Assembly (NCBI GenBank): GCA_905234695.1
Contig: CAJOHZ010000006.1
Location: 1-64,000 of the forward strand
DNA length: 64,000 nt
Source: an uncultured Bacteroidales bacterium
Lineage (GTDB): Bacteria; Bacteroidota; Bacteroidia; Bacteroidales; P3
Direction of reading: 5' to 3'
The notes under the pieces are model-generated. The model had not been told where the DNA came from and ran no database searches. It worked only from the letters and a program-made list of their open reading frames with translations. Positions 8,911 to 16,142 of this stretch are shown piece after piece. Both the position numbers and the translations under genes were made by a program. The first letter of the stretch is position 1. Every line of letters begins with the position of its first letter.

Positions 8911-10482
8911 ATGAAGATCTTAAAATTCTCGTTCCTTATGGCGGCTTCTTTGATGCTGATGGTTGCCTGCGGCAGCAAAGAGCAGTCCACAACGACAGGT
9001 TGGAATCTGAATGATTCCGAGTGGGGCGGTTTCGATCGTTCCTCCTATTCGGACCAGATTACTGCGCCGGGCCTTGTGTTTGTCGAAGGAGGCTCGTTCC
9101 AGATGGGACGTGTGGCCGATGAGTCCCGTTTCCAATGGAACAACTTGGTCCACACCGTCACCGTCTCGTCGTTCTATATTGACGAAACGGAGGTGTCCAA
9201 TATCTCGTACCGCGAGTTCGTCTACTGGATGAACCGTGCCTACGGCGAGGAGTATCCCGAACTGGTCAAACAGATTTATCCCGATACTAATGTATGGCGT
9301 GAGCGTCTCTCCTGGCGTGAGAACTTCGTGGAGAACTACTTCCAGTGCGCCATGTTCAACGACTATCCCGTTGTAGGCGTGAGCTGGGAGCAGGCTTCCC
9401 AGTTCTGCAAATGGCGTACCGACCGCGTCAACGAGAAGATTCTCGTCGATGCCGGTATCATCAACCTGGAGCAGTCCGAGCTCACGGGTGCCGACGCTTT
9501 CCAGACCGACGTCTATCTGGCGGGTCTGTACAAGGGCGACGGTGCCGGTGTGCCTAACCTCGACCCCGCCGCTGGTGGTGAGTCCCGTAACGTGCGTCGT
9601 TCCGATGGTATCCTTGTGCCCAACTACCGTCTGCCCACCGAGGCGGAATGGGAGTTCGCGGCCCTCGGTATGATCGGCAACACCTACGACGAGCGTATTG
9701 TGGAGCACAAGACCTATCCTTGGGCTGGACAGAGTGTCCGCTCGGCCAACAAGAAATACTACGGTCAGTTCCTGGCCAACTTCAAGCGCTCCCGCGGCGA
9801 TGCCATGGGCGTGGCCGGCAACTTGAATGACGGCTGGGAGTACACCGCTCCTGTGAAGTGGTACTTCCCCAACGACTACGGTCTGTACCACATGGCTGGC
9901 AATGTCAGCGAATGGTGCGCCGATGTCTATCGTAAGGATGGCAACCCCATCGGAGGCGAAGACCTCAACCCCTACCGTGGTAATGTCTACCAGTATGTCG
10001 CTATGGGCGAAGACGGCGAAGAAGCCGCTATCGACGAGCAGACTGGTAACCTCATCTATCAGAATGTCCCCGACGACATGAACCGTCGCAACTACCGTCA
10101 GGCCGACAACATCAACTATCTCGATGGTGACTGGAACTCCTCCATCTACGACTTCGAGACCCATTCGCCCACCGCAGGTGGCTGGATGGATAGCAGTGAC
10201 GACGAGGAAGAAGGCGGCGGCGAAGAGACCGAGGCCCGCAGCCACGAGGCTCAGACCAACATGATGTACCACCGTTCCGACAGCACCAGCCGCAACAACA
10301 TCACCTCGCTCATCAACAACCGCGTGCGTGTGGTGAAGGGTGGCTCGTGGAGAGATCGCGCCTACTGGATGCAGTGCGGCACCCGCCGTTACTACGACCA
10401 GGATCGCAGCACCTCTTGGATTGGCTTCCGTTGCGCCATGGACCGCATGGGTGCCCGTACCGGTGTGAAGAAAGATAAATAA
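8911..10482 (+). CDS. GldJ/PorK-type T9SS lipoprotein with SUMF1 (formylglycine-generating-like) fold
   Basis: A lipoprotein signal ends at Cys20 (LMVAC). The characteristic TGWNLNDSEWGGF and PGLVFVEGGSFQMG stretches follow. The remainder is a SUMF1/FGE-like domain with LPTEAEWEFAA, MAGNVSEWCADV and, near the end, VVKGGSWRDRAYW and GFRCAMD. In the T9SS, PorK/GldK forms the periplasmic ring with PorN, and GldJ is a related stabilising lipoprotein. An acidic low-complexity insert (DSSDDEEEGGGEETEA) lies at about residues 425-441. I cannot separate GldJ from PorK/GldK without an alignment. porL, porM and porN do not follow; a terminator does. Confidence 0.85.
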   Translation: MKILKFSFLMAASLMLMVACGSKEQSTTTGWNLNDSEWGGFDRSSYSDQITAPGLVFVEGGSFQMGRVADESRFQWNNLVHTVTVSSFYIDETEVSNISYREFVYWMNRAYGEEYPELVKQIYPDTNVWRERLSWRENFVENYFQCAMFNDYPVVGVSWEQASQFCKWRTDRVNEKILVDAGIINLEQSELTGADAFQTDVYLAGLYKGDGAGVPNLDPAAGGESRNVRRSDGILVPNYRLPTEAEWEFAALGMIGNTYDERIVEHKTYPWAGQSVRSANKKYYGQFLANFKRSRGDAMGVAGNLNDGWEYTAPVKWYFPNDYGLYHMAGNVSEWCADVYRKDGNPIGGEDLNPYRGNVYQYVAMGEDGEEAAIDEQTGNLIYQNVPDDMNRRNYRQADNINYLDGDWNSSIYDFETHSPTAGGWMDSSDDEEEGGGEETEARSHEAQTNMMYHRSDSTSRNNITSLINNRVRVVKGGSWRDRAYWMQCGTRRYYDQDRSTSWIGFRCAMDRMGARTGVKKDK

Positions 10483-10507
10483 GGCAAACCCTTATAATCC
10501 TATCCTC

Positions 10508-10540
10508 AGCCGGGGCTCATTCGAGTCCCGGCTGTTTTGT
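10508..10540 (+). terminator. Terminator after the gldJ/porK-like gene
   Basis: AGCCGGGGCT and AGTCCCGGCT form a stem with one mismatch, followed by GTTTTGT. It lies 26 bases after the stop codon and separates the secretion genes from the accessory stretch. Confidence 0.75.
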
Positions 10541-10590
10541 ATAGAAGGATAACCTGCGCCAGTCCTTTGGGCTTTTTTGGATTAAAATTC

Positions 10591-10620
10591 TTGCCATGTC
10601 GGAAAAAAGTTGTAATTTTG
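10591..10620 (+). promoter_or_regulatory. Promoter A, consensus Bacteroidetes type
   Basis: TTG at 10591, a spacer of exactly 19 bases and TAATTTTG at 10613-10620 match the Bacteroidetes primary-sigma promoter. The start codon of the DUF3791 gene is about 30 bases downstream. The spacer and the bases after the -7 box are almost identical to promoter B at 11138. Confidence 0.85.
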
Positions 10621-10651
10621 CAAATTGGAAACCCTATAGCATATTACAGAT

Positions 10652-10867
10652 ATGGGTAAGTATGAATTACCTTTTTTGACAGCGGCAGTGCAGGCATTCG
10701 GTCAACGCTTCTCGATGACGCGTAAGGCGGCTTTTAATTATCTGCACAAGCATAAGGGATTGGCATTTCTGATAGAATTCTACGATGTGGAGCATCTACA
10801 GTCGATGGAAGAAACAATTGACGATTTACTAATCGTCTGCCAACAAAACGGAGGGGTACTCGCATGA
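10652..10867 (+). CDS. DUF3791-family small protein, probable antitoxin-type component
   Basis: The 71 residues include KGLAFLIEFYDVEHLQSMEE, which resembles the DUF3791 core. Genes of this family usually sit directly upstream of a DUF3990 gene in a compact toxin-antitoxin-like operon. Here the stop codon overlaps the ATG of a DUF3990-like start (ATGA), but that frame closes after 16 codons. The gene itself looks intact and has a strong promoter 31 bases upstream. The toxin-antitoxin role comes from family context and was not seen directly. Confidence 0.7.
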   Translation: MGKYELPFLTAAVQAFGQRFSMTRKAAFNYLHKHKGLAFLIEFYDVEHLQSMEETIDDLLIVCQQNGGVLA

Positions 10868-10914
10868 ACTTATATCACGGTACGAATGCAGACATTGATG
10901 TTGAAACGGTATGA
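10864..10914 (+). pseudogene. Remnant of a DUF3990 gene (16 codons left)
   Basis: The frame reads MNLYHGTNADIDVETV and then stops. MxLYHGTN is the usual N-terminal start of DUF3990 proteins, which I recall as relatives of ADP-ribosyltransferase folds. The frame starts in an ATGA overlap with the DUF3791 gene and ends in an ATGA overlap with the next small gene. This pattern fits an in-frame internal deletion of the putative toxin that left both gene junctions intact. The identification rests on only a few residues plus gene order. Confidence 0.5.
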
Positions 10915-11120
10915 ACCAACCTACACATCATCAAATTGCAACATACCTCACGGATTATGCGTTGAGTGAATTGGTGAAATATGTGATGGAAGATACGGGT
11001 TGCGGCATAGAAGAGGCTATGGAAAAAGTATATACATCTTCGTTGATGGATGCATTGCAAGATGAAGAGGGCGAGTTGTATGTCCAGAGTCCTGCGTATC
11101 TGTATGAGTTGATGAAATGA
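10911..11120 (+). CDS. Small protein of the DUF3791/DUF3990 operon
   Basis: The 69 residues (ending SPAYLYELMK) resemble the third small gene often found with DUF3791-DUF3990 pairs in Bacteroidales and Clostridia. Its ATG overlaps the stop of the DUF3990 remnant, so it still depends on coupled translation. The protein is predicted helical and acidic with no membrane segment. I know of no established function. An antitoxin or accessory role is inferred only from its place in the operon. Confidence 0.6.
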   Translation: MNQPTHHQIATYLTDYALSELVKYVMEDTGCGIEEAMEKVYTSSLMDALQDEEGELYVQSPAYLYELMK

Positions 11121-11137
11121 CTTTCAGAGTCTTTTTT

Positions 11138-11167
11138 TTGCCATATCGGAAAAAAGTTGTAATTTTG
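11138..11167 (+). promoter_or_regulatory. Promoter B, near copy of promoter A
   Basis: TTG at 11138, a 19-base spacer and TAATTTTG at 11160-11167 form a full Bacteroidetes promoter. From the TTG to the ATTG after the -7 box it differs from promoter A at one position. It overlaps the longest reading frame of the downstream nucleotidyltransferase, which argues that the frame's first 20 codons are not translated. Confidence 0.8.
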
Positions 11168-11176
11168 CAAATTGAA

Positions 11177-11494
11177 GTGGAACAGGCGAAAGTCATACAG
11201 CGAATCACTGAGCTCGGGAAGCAAATACTTCCCGAAGGGGCCTCACTCTGGCTTTATGGATCCCGTGCCCGCGGCGATGCCCGCCCCGACAGCGACTACG
11301 ACTTGCTGATATTATTGGACAAAGACCACATAGTATGTGATGACTATGACCATTACACATATCCATTATTTGAGTTAGGTGTGGATATTGATGCTGAAAT
11401 CAACCCGCATATTTATCCAAAGAAAGACTGGGTCACATGGGATTTTGTTCCATTCCATGACAATGTAGAAGAAGATAAAATTGTATTGAGATGA
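11177..11494 (+). CDS. MNT-type nucleotidyltransferase, antitoxin partner of HEPN
   Basis: The protein carries the minimal nucleotidyltransferase motif GSRARGDARPDSDYDLLIL (GS-x9-DxD). MNT proteins pair with HEPN toxins, and in studied systems they modify the toxin by AMPylation. I chose GTG 11177 because promoter B lies inside the longer frame and because family members begin about 25 residues before GSRARG. This would leave an almost leaderless mRNA. The alternative start is ATG 11117, which overlaps the preceding stop in an ATGA. The stop overlaps the start of the HEPN frame. Confidence 0.75.
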   Translation: MEQAKVIQRITELGKQILPEGASLWLYGSRARGDARPDSDYDLLILLDKDHIVCDDYDHYTYPLFELGVDIDAEINPHIYPKKDWVTWDFVPFHDNVEEDKIVLR

Positions 11495-11888
11495 GCCTTG
11501 ACGATGAGAAAAGAGATCTTGTGGTGAAGATGGAGATAGAAAATCCTATCGCACCTTTCACGAAGCGGAATTGCTAATGAAGAATGGTTTCTGGAGCGCC
11601 GCAGCAGGTCGAGTGTATTATGCTTTGTTCCATGCAGTGAATGCATTGCTGATACACGACAACCACCGAGTCAAATCACATAAAGGTGCATATACGCAGT
11701 TCTGTCTGCATTATGTAGTAAAAGGAGTGTTTCCTAAAGAAGTTGGTAATTTGTACAGACAATTAGAGATAATGCGTGAGGAGTGTGACTATAATTGTTT
11801 CTATGATGTAAATTTAGAAGAATTACAACAACGTATAGTTCCTGCCAAGGAGATGATTGACACCATTGCCGAAATGGTGAAAGCCTAG
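11491..11888 (+). pseudogene. HEPN-domain toxin gene with a frameshift
   Basis: The frame opens as MSLDDEKRDLVVK, a typical HEPN start, but stops at 11575-11577. The rest of the domain continues in another frame (RTFHEAELLMKNGFWSAAAG, YYALFHAVNALL, VKSHKGAY). Adding one A to the AAAA run at 11540-11543 would restore IEKSYRTFHEAEL and a protein of about 132 residues. The stop TAA overlaps an ATG at 11577, so a shortened protein of 103 residues, lacking most of the first helix, could arise by re-initiation. A sequencing error in the A run is also possible. Confidence 0.7.
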
Positions 11889-11920
11889 GCAGAGAGTTTT
11901 TTCAAACCATATACGTTAAG

Positions 11921-11959
11921 GTCTCCTCTGGTCAGATTCTCTGCAGGAGGAGGCTTTTT
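11921..11959 (+). terminator. Hairpin terminator after HEPN frame
   Basis: GTCTCCTC at 11921-11928 pairs with GAGGAGGC at 11947-11954 (one G-T pair) and is followed by TTTTT. Confidence 0.6.
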
Positions 11960-11964
11960 CATTC

Positions 11965-11998
11965 CGCGTGCCGACGGCACGCGAGTGAAGTTTTTTTT
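11965..11998 (+). terminator. Second hairpin terminator
   Basis: CGCGTGCC-GAC-GGCACGCG is a perfect 8-bp stem. AGTGAAG and eight T residues follow. The T run overlaps the TTG of promoter C. Confidence 0.6.
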
Positions 11999-12026
11999 GC
12001 TATATCGGAAAAAAGTTGTATTTTTG
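11997..12026 (+). promoter_or_regulatory. Promoter C, third copy of the same promoter
   Basis: TTG at 11997, a 19-base spacer and TATTTTTG at 12019-12026. The spacer is the same as in promoter B apart from one base, and the -7 box differs from A and B by one base. No start codon follows for 360 bases; instead a structured non-coding stretch begins at the expected transcription start. Confidence 0.85.
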
Positions 12027-12030
12027 CAGC

Positions 12031-12345
12031 GTCATTTCCGGTTCGCGGAGGCCTGTCGAGAGCGACGGGAACAGCGGGCGGAGCTTGCTCCACAGGGAAT
12101 GACAGACATATAAGAAAGACGTTGTAACAGCGTTTATCTGCGGCTAACCGAATCTCGCAAATTCGTACTTGATACCGCAATAACGCAATGTTCCTCGTCC
12201 ACTCGTGTGTATGTAGGGGTTTACCCCTGTGTAATCCAGTGAATACATAGCACAGCGTGGGCTTCGGCATTGCTTATTCTGTATCAAGGGCAATGCGAGA
12301 GCCTGGTTAGCGGGATAAGCAAAAGGCTTAAACCCGCGCTTTTTA
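12031..12345 (+). ncRNA. Candidate structured RNA or leader of about 315 nt
   Basis: The unit lies between promoter C and a hairpin terminator and has no plausible gene on either strand. It begins with GTCATTTCC (12031-12039) pairing with GGGAATGAC (12095-12103). These enclose two stable hairpins, CCTGTCG-AGAG-CGACGGG and GGAG-CTTG-CTCC. Further on are CGAAT-CTCGCAA-ATTCG, a long-range pair of GATACCGCAATAACGCAATG with GCATTGCTTATTCTGTATC, and AGGGG-TTTA-CCCCT. It could be a free RNA or a regulated 5' leader of the BspA-like gene, which starts 41 bases after its end. I recognise no known RNA family. Confidence 0.5.
12306..12345 (+). terminator. Hairpin terminator or attenuator before the BspA-like gene
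   Basis: GCGGG and CCCGC enclose an inner AAGC/GCTT pairing, followed by GCTTTTTAT. The left arm includes GTTAGCGGGATAAGCAA, which recurs with two changes at 18902-18918 in another pre-gene hairpin. I see no promoter between it and the ATG at 12386, so read-through control is possible. Confidence 0.6.
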
Positions 12346-12385
12346 TTTCTGAAAGAAACGAGAACAATATAAACAAAATAAACAG

Positions 12386-13459
12386 ATGAAACACAACTTA
12401 TTTTTTCTTGCGGCATTTCTGTTGTCGCTTTGGCTTGCACCCTCTGCAGGGGCACAAACTTTCTCTTATCACATCGCACAAGGGCAAGATGTAACATTTA
12501 GGGTGAACGACAACGATACTACGGTATGGCTCATCGGGTATACCCAATGTGCTGGACATCTTGTCATTCCGACGACTGTGACAAACAGCGGTATTACCTA
12601 TACTGTTACATATGTTGATGACAGAGCATTCGCAAATTGCAGTACGTTGACAGCCGTCACCATTCCGGGTAGTATAACATATATTGGGAATAGTGCATTT
12701 GCATGTCCTAGTTTGACGACGGTGAACTACAATGCTATCAGTGCTTATTCTTCAACTTCGCCTACGCCTTTCGTGTACTATTCTTATCACTATGATTCAA
12801 ATGATAATGAGGTTTATGATACTGTTCGAGCACCTATTACCGCGCTGAATATTGGAAGCAATGTACGGAGAATCCCAGAGTATTTGATGTATGGTATTTC
12901 CACGTTGACAACGCTTACGATTCCTGTTTCAGTGGACACCATAGGTGTTTGTGCCTTCTGTGGAGCAGGACTGACAACGCTTACGATTCCTGCCAATGTA
13001 AAGGAAATTGGCGGTGGAGCATTTATGTGTCCTAGCCTTGCCACGGTGAATTATAATGCCATCAGTGCAAAAACGTATACTTCTTCATACTCATTACCTT
13101 CGCCTTTTGTATCTTATTATAGTCATTATGATTCACATTGGAACACGGTTTATGATACTGTTCGAGCACCTATTGCCGCGCTGAATATTGGTAGCAATGT
13201 ACGGAGAATCCCAGAGTATTTGATGTATGGTATTTCAACGTTGACAACGCTTACGATTCCTGTTTCAGTGGACACCATAGGTGTTTGTGCATTCTGTGGG
13301 ACGGGCTTGACAACACTTACGATTCCTGTCAATGTAAAGGAAATTGGCGGTGGAGCATTTATGTGTCCTAGCCTTGCCACGGTGAATTATAATGCCATCA
13401 GTGCAAAAACGTATACTTCTTCATACTCCTTCATTACCTTCGCCTTTTGTATCTTGTAA
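12386..13459 (+). CDS. BspA-type leucine-rich-repeat surface protein, N-terminal part (frameshifted)
   Basis: A signal peptide (residues 1 to about 24, ending APSAGAQ) leads into BspA-type LRR_5 repeats with phrases such as LTIPVSVDTIGVCAFCG and IGGGAFMCPSLATVNYNAIS. BspA proteins are secreted or surface proteins that often bind host or bacterial ligands. The frame ends early at TYTSSYSFITFAFCIL because of a 4-base insertion near 13429. The protein plainly continues in the next frame. A structured leader and a hairpin lie upstream. It is either a broken gene, a phase-variable gene, or an assembly error in a tandem repeat. Confidence 0.85.
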   Translation: MKHNLFFLAAFLLSLWLAPSAGAQTFSYHIAQGQDVTFRVNDNDTTVWLIGYTQCAGHLVIPTTVTNSGITYTVTYVDDRAFANCSTLTAVTIPGSITYIGNSAFACPSLTTVNYNAISAYSSTSPTPFVYYSYHYDSNDNEVYDTVRAPITALNIGSNVRRIPEYLMYGISTLTTLTIPVSVDTIGVCAFCGAGLTTLTIPANVKEIGGGAFMCPSLATVNYNAISAKTYTSSYSLPSPFVSYYSHYDSHWNTVYDTVRAPIAALNIGSNVRRIPEYLMYGISTLTTLTIPVSVDTIGVCAFCGTGLTTLTIPVNVKEIGGGAFMCPSLATVNYNAISAKTYTSSYSFITFAFCIL

Positions 13460-13486
13460 TAGTCATTATGATTCACATTGGAACAC
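12811..13486 (+). repeat. Tandem 336-bp coding repeat with a 340-bp variant
   Basis: The marker GGTTTATGATAC (or its close variant) occurs at 12811, 13147 and 13487, giving unit lengths of 336 and 340 bases. The first two units are nearly identical at DNA level and encode about 112 residues each. The extra 4 bases in the second interval cause the frameshift. More diverged units continue beyond 13487. Confidence 0.9.
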
Positions 13487-16091
13487 GGTTTATGATACAG
13501 TTCGAGCTCCTATTACTACGCTGAATATTGGAAGCAATGTTCGGACAATCCCTGACTATTTGATGGATGGCATATCCACGCTGGCGTCACTTACAATTCC
13601 TGTTTCGGTAGACACCATAGGTGTTCGAGCATTCTGTGGGACGGGCTTGACAGCACTTACAATCCCTGTCAATGTAAAGGCAATCGGCAGTGGTGCATTT
13701 ATGTGTCCGAACCTTGCCACGGTGAACTATAATGCCATCAGTGCTGAAACATTTACTTCTTCCTCGTCCGGGCAATCGGCTCCGATTTTTGTTTCCTTTT
13801 ATTGTGACTATGACGATGATTATAACTATGTCTGCGATACAGTGCGTGCGCCTATTACCGCATTGAATATCGGGAGCAATGTCCGGAAAATCCCAGGTTC
13901 TCTAATGGATGGTGTTTCTACATTGACGGTAGTCAATAATATACCATCCACAGTGGACACCATTGGAGCTTATGCTTTTTATGGCACAGGTATTACCTCT
14001 ATCACTATACCAGACAGTGTAAAATATATTGGGCGTTGCGCTTTTGTATGTCCCAACCTTGCTACGGTGAATTACAATGCTGTTAATTGTTTCGCAGATG
14101 CATACGATTATTACAGTGGTTTGAATGGGATTTTTAGGTACATAGATGGATACAATTCTGATACTGTTCGAGCACCTATTGCTACGCTGAATATCGGAAA
14201 TGGTGTTCGAAATATTTCTGAATATTTCATGGCGGATATTCCCACGTTGACAACGCTTACGATACCCGTCTCGGTGAGTTCGATTGGCAATAGGGCGTTT
14301 GCGTGCCCGAACCTCTCCACGGTGCATTACAATGCTCGCAGGGCAGTGGTTTATAATAGAAATAACTATAATAACTATGACGGTTATATATTCGCAACAG
14401 CCCCTGTGTCCAACCTTACTATCGGAGACAGCGTGGAGTGTATTCCATACAATTTCTTGTATGGAGATACCCTGCTGACCTCCGTCACCATCCCTGCTTC
14501 GGTGGACACCATAGGACACCAAGCCTTTTATGGGACGGGGTTGACAACGCTTACGATACCCGTTTCGGTAAAAGCAATCGGCAACAGAGCGTTTATGTGT
14601 CCATACCTCACCACACTGCATTATAATGCGCGTAGGATTGATCCAGATTATGATAATGGGACAAACAACATATTTGGCGGCTATATTGAGGATTATTATT
14701 ACGAGGATTATTATTACTACTATTGGATTGTACCAGTGGCGAACCTTACTATTGGAGACAGTGTGGAGTTTGTTCCATACAATTTCTTGTATAGGGATAC
14801 CTTGCTGACCTCCGTCTCCCTTCCTGCCTCGGTGAGACATATAGGTGGTAATGCATTTTGTGATACCCGTCTTACTTCTGTGACTATTCCTGCGAATATG
14901 GACACTATCGGAAGTAATGCGTTTTCGATGCCAACACTTGCCAGTGTGCATTACAATGCCACAAATCTGCAGGAGGCAGGTTCTGAAAGTTATAGTCCCT
15001 TTTCGAATGGTGATGGTGTACCGCAGACCCTCACAATAGGGAGTAATGTGCGGACGCTGCCTGAAGGTGTTTTTGGCTATATGAAAATCAGTAGTGTGAC
15101 ACTTCCTGATTCGTTGCAGAGCATTGGTGACCATTGTTTTCAAAACACACGCCTTACCTCCGTCACCATTCCCGATTATGTCAGTGGCATTGGGGGATGG
15201 GCTTTTGCATCCTATGACGTTGATGGTACAAGTTTTAGTGGCGCTATGCGCCGAGTGGTGATAGGCTCTAGGGTAAGCAGCATTGGCAACTATGCCTTTG
15301 CCGGTATCACCAACCCTGACACCATCTTTGTCCGTGCCACCGTGCCGCCCACCATAGTAGCCCACACCTTTGAGGCCATGCCCACAAACGCGGCTATCAT
15401 ACTGCCTTGCGGTACCACGCAGAGCTATCAGAACGCCTCGTATTGGAATAGTTTCTCGCGCATGGGGGAGGATCCTAGCTGCTACAACCTCATCACCGTG
15501 CAGGCCAACAACGCGACCATGGGTAGTGTGAGTGGTGGCGGTCGTTATTCTACTGGCAATATAGCCACCCTTTCGGCAATGCCGAGAAACAACCACGCCT
15601 TTGTTGGGTGGGTTGACGGAAGTGTGGACAATCCCCGCCTTGTGTTGGTTAGCGGCGATGCATCATACACGGCTAACTTTGCACCCAGTAGCGGTGGTAT
15701 CGTCCACGATACGGTGACACATACGGACACGGTGGTTATAGATCACCATGACACTGTCTTCGTTGGCGGAACGGACACAATCTATATCTACGATACGGTT
15801 TATATCCATGACACGGTGTTTATCCACCATCGTGATACTGTGAATATCGTTGGGTATGACGACATACGTGGTATATCAGGCCAGACGGAGGTTCTGTTGT
15901 ACAGCAATGGCGGTAAGATTGTGGTGGAAGGTGCCGACGGAATGCCTGTGAGGGTCTATGACTCAGTGGGCCGTTTGCTGTCCATACGAAAGGAAAACAC
16001 GGGTGTGGTATGGTTCGATGTGCCGGCATCGGGTACCTATCTGGTGCGAGTGGGAGACTATCCCGCCCGTAGGATAGTAGTAATCCGATAA
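13392..16091 (+). CDS. BspA-type LRR protein, C-terminal part with T9SS-like sorting domain
   Basis: This frame carries on the same protein after the frameshift; its first ATG lies inside a repeat and has no signal peptide, so it is not a natural gene start. About 600 residues of LRR_5 repeats follow. Then comes a module resembling a bacterial InlB/B-repeat (ITVQANNATMGSVSGGGRYS and FVGWVDGS), and a linker rich in HDTV and YDTV. The end, PVRVYDSVGRLLSI with SGTYLVRVGDYPARRIVV, looks like a T9SS type A sorting domain. Together with the N-terminal frame it would make a protein of about 1,230 residues, probably a T9SS cargo. Confidence 0.85.
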   Translation: MPSVQKRILLHTPSLPSPFVSCNSHYDSHWNTVYDTVRAPITTLNIGSNVRTIPDYLMDGISTLASLTIPVSVDTIGVRAFCGTGLTALTIPVNVKAIGSGAFMCPNLATVNYNAISAETFTSSSSGQSAPIFVSFYCDYDDDYNYVCDTVRAPITALNIGSNVRKIPGSLMDGVSTLTVVNNIPSTVDTIGAYAFYGTGITSITIPDSVKYIGRCAFVCPNLATVNYNAVNCFADAYDYYSGLNGIFRYIDGYNSDTVRAPIATLNIGNGVRNISEYFMADIPTLTTLTIPVSVSSIGNRAFACPNLSTVHYNARRAVVYNRNNYNNYDGYIFATAPVSNLTIGDSVECIPYNFLYGDTLLTSVTIPASVDTIGHQAFYGTGLTTLTIPVSVKAIGNRAFMCPYLTTLHYNARRIDPDYDNGTNNIFGGYIEDYYYEDYYYYYWIVPVANLTIGDSVEFVPYNFLYRDTLLTSVSLPASVRHIGGNAFCDTRLTSVTIPANMDTIGSNAFSMPTLASVHYNATNLQEAGSESYSPFSNGDGVPQTLTIGSNVRTLPEGVFGYMKISSVTLPDSLQSIGDHCFQNTRLTSVTIPDYVSGIGGWAFASYDVDGTSFSGAMRRVVIGSRVSSIGNYAFAGITNPDTIFVRATVPPTIVAHTFEAMPTNAAIILPCGTTQSYQNASYWNSFSRMGEDPSCYNLITVQANNATMGSVSGGGRYSTGNIATLSAMPRNNHAFVGWVDGSVDNPRLVLVSGDASYTANFAPSSGGIVHDTVTHTDTVVIDHHDTVFVGGTDTIYIYDTVYIHDTVFIHHRDTVNIVGYDDIRGISGQTEVLLYSNGGKIVVEGADGMPVRVYDSVGRLLSIRKENTGVVWFDVPASGTYLVRVGDYPARRIVVIR

Positions 16092-16142
16092 GATCAAAGG
16101 ATGTCAAATTATTATATTATTCACATATAAGAAATAGCAATA

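Noticed and set aside
12811..13486. Regular repeats that might suggest a CRISPR array
   Set aside because: Units of 336 bases encode protein repeats in frame; there are no short repeats with unique spacers and no cas genes.
13902..15596. 564-codon minus-strand frame opposite the BspA-like gene
   Set aside because: It is the antisense of LRR repeats, with a basic low-complexity sequence and no signal peptide or motif.
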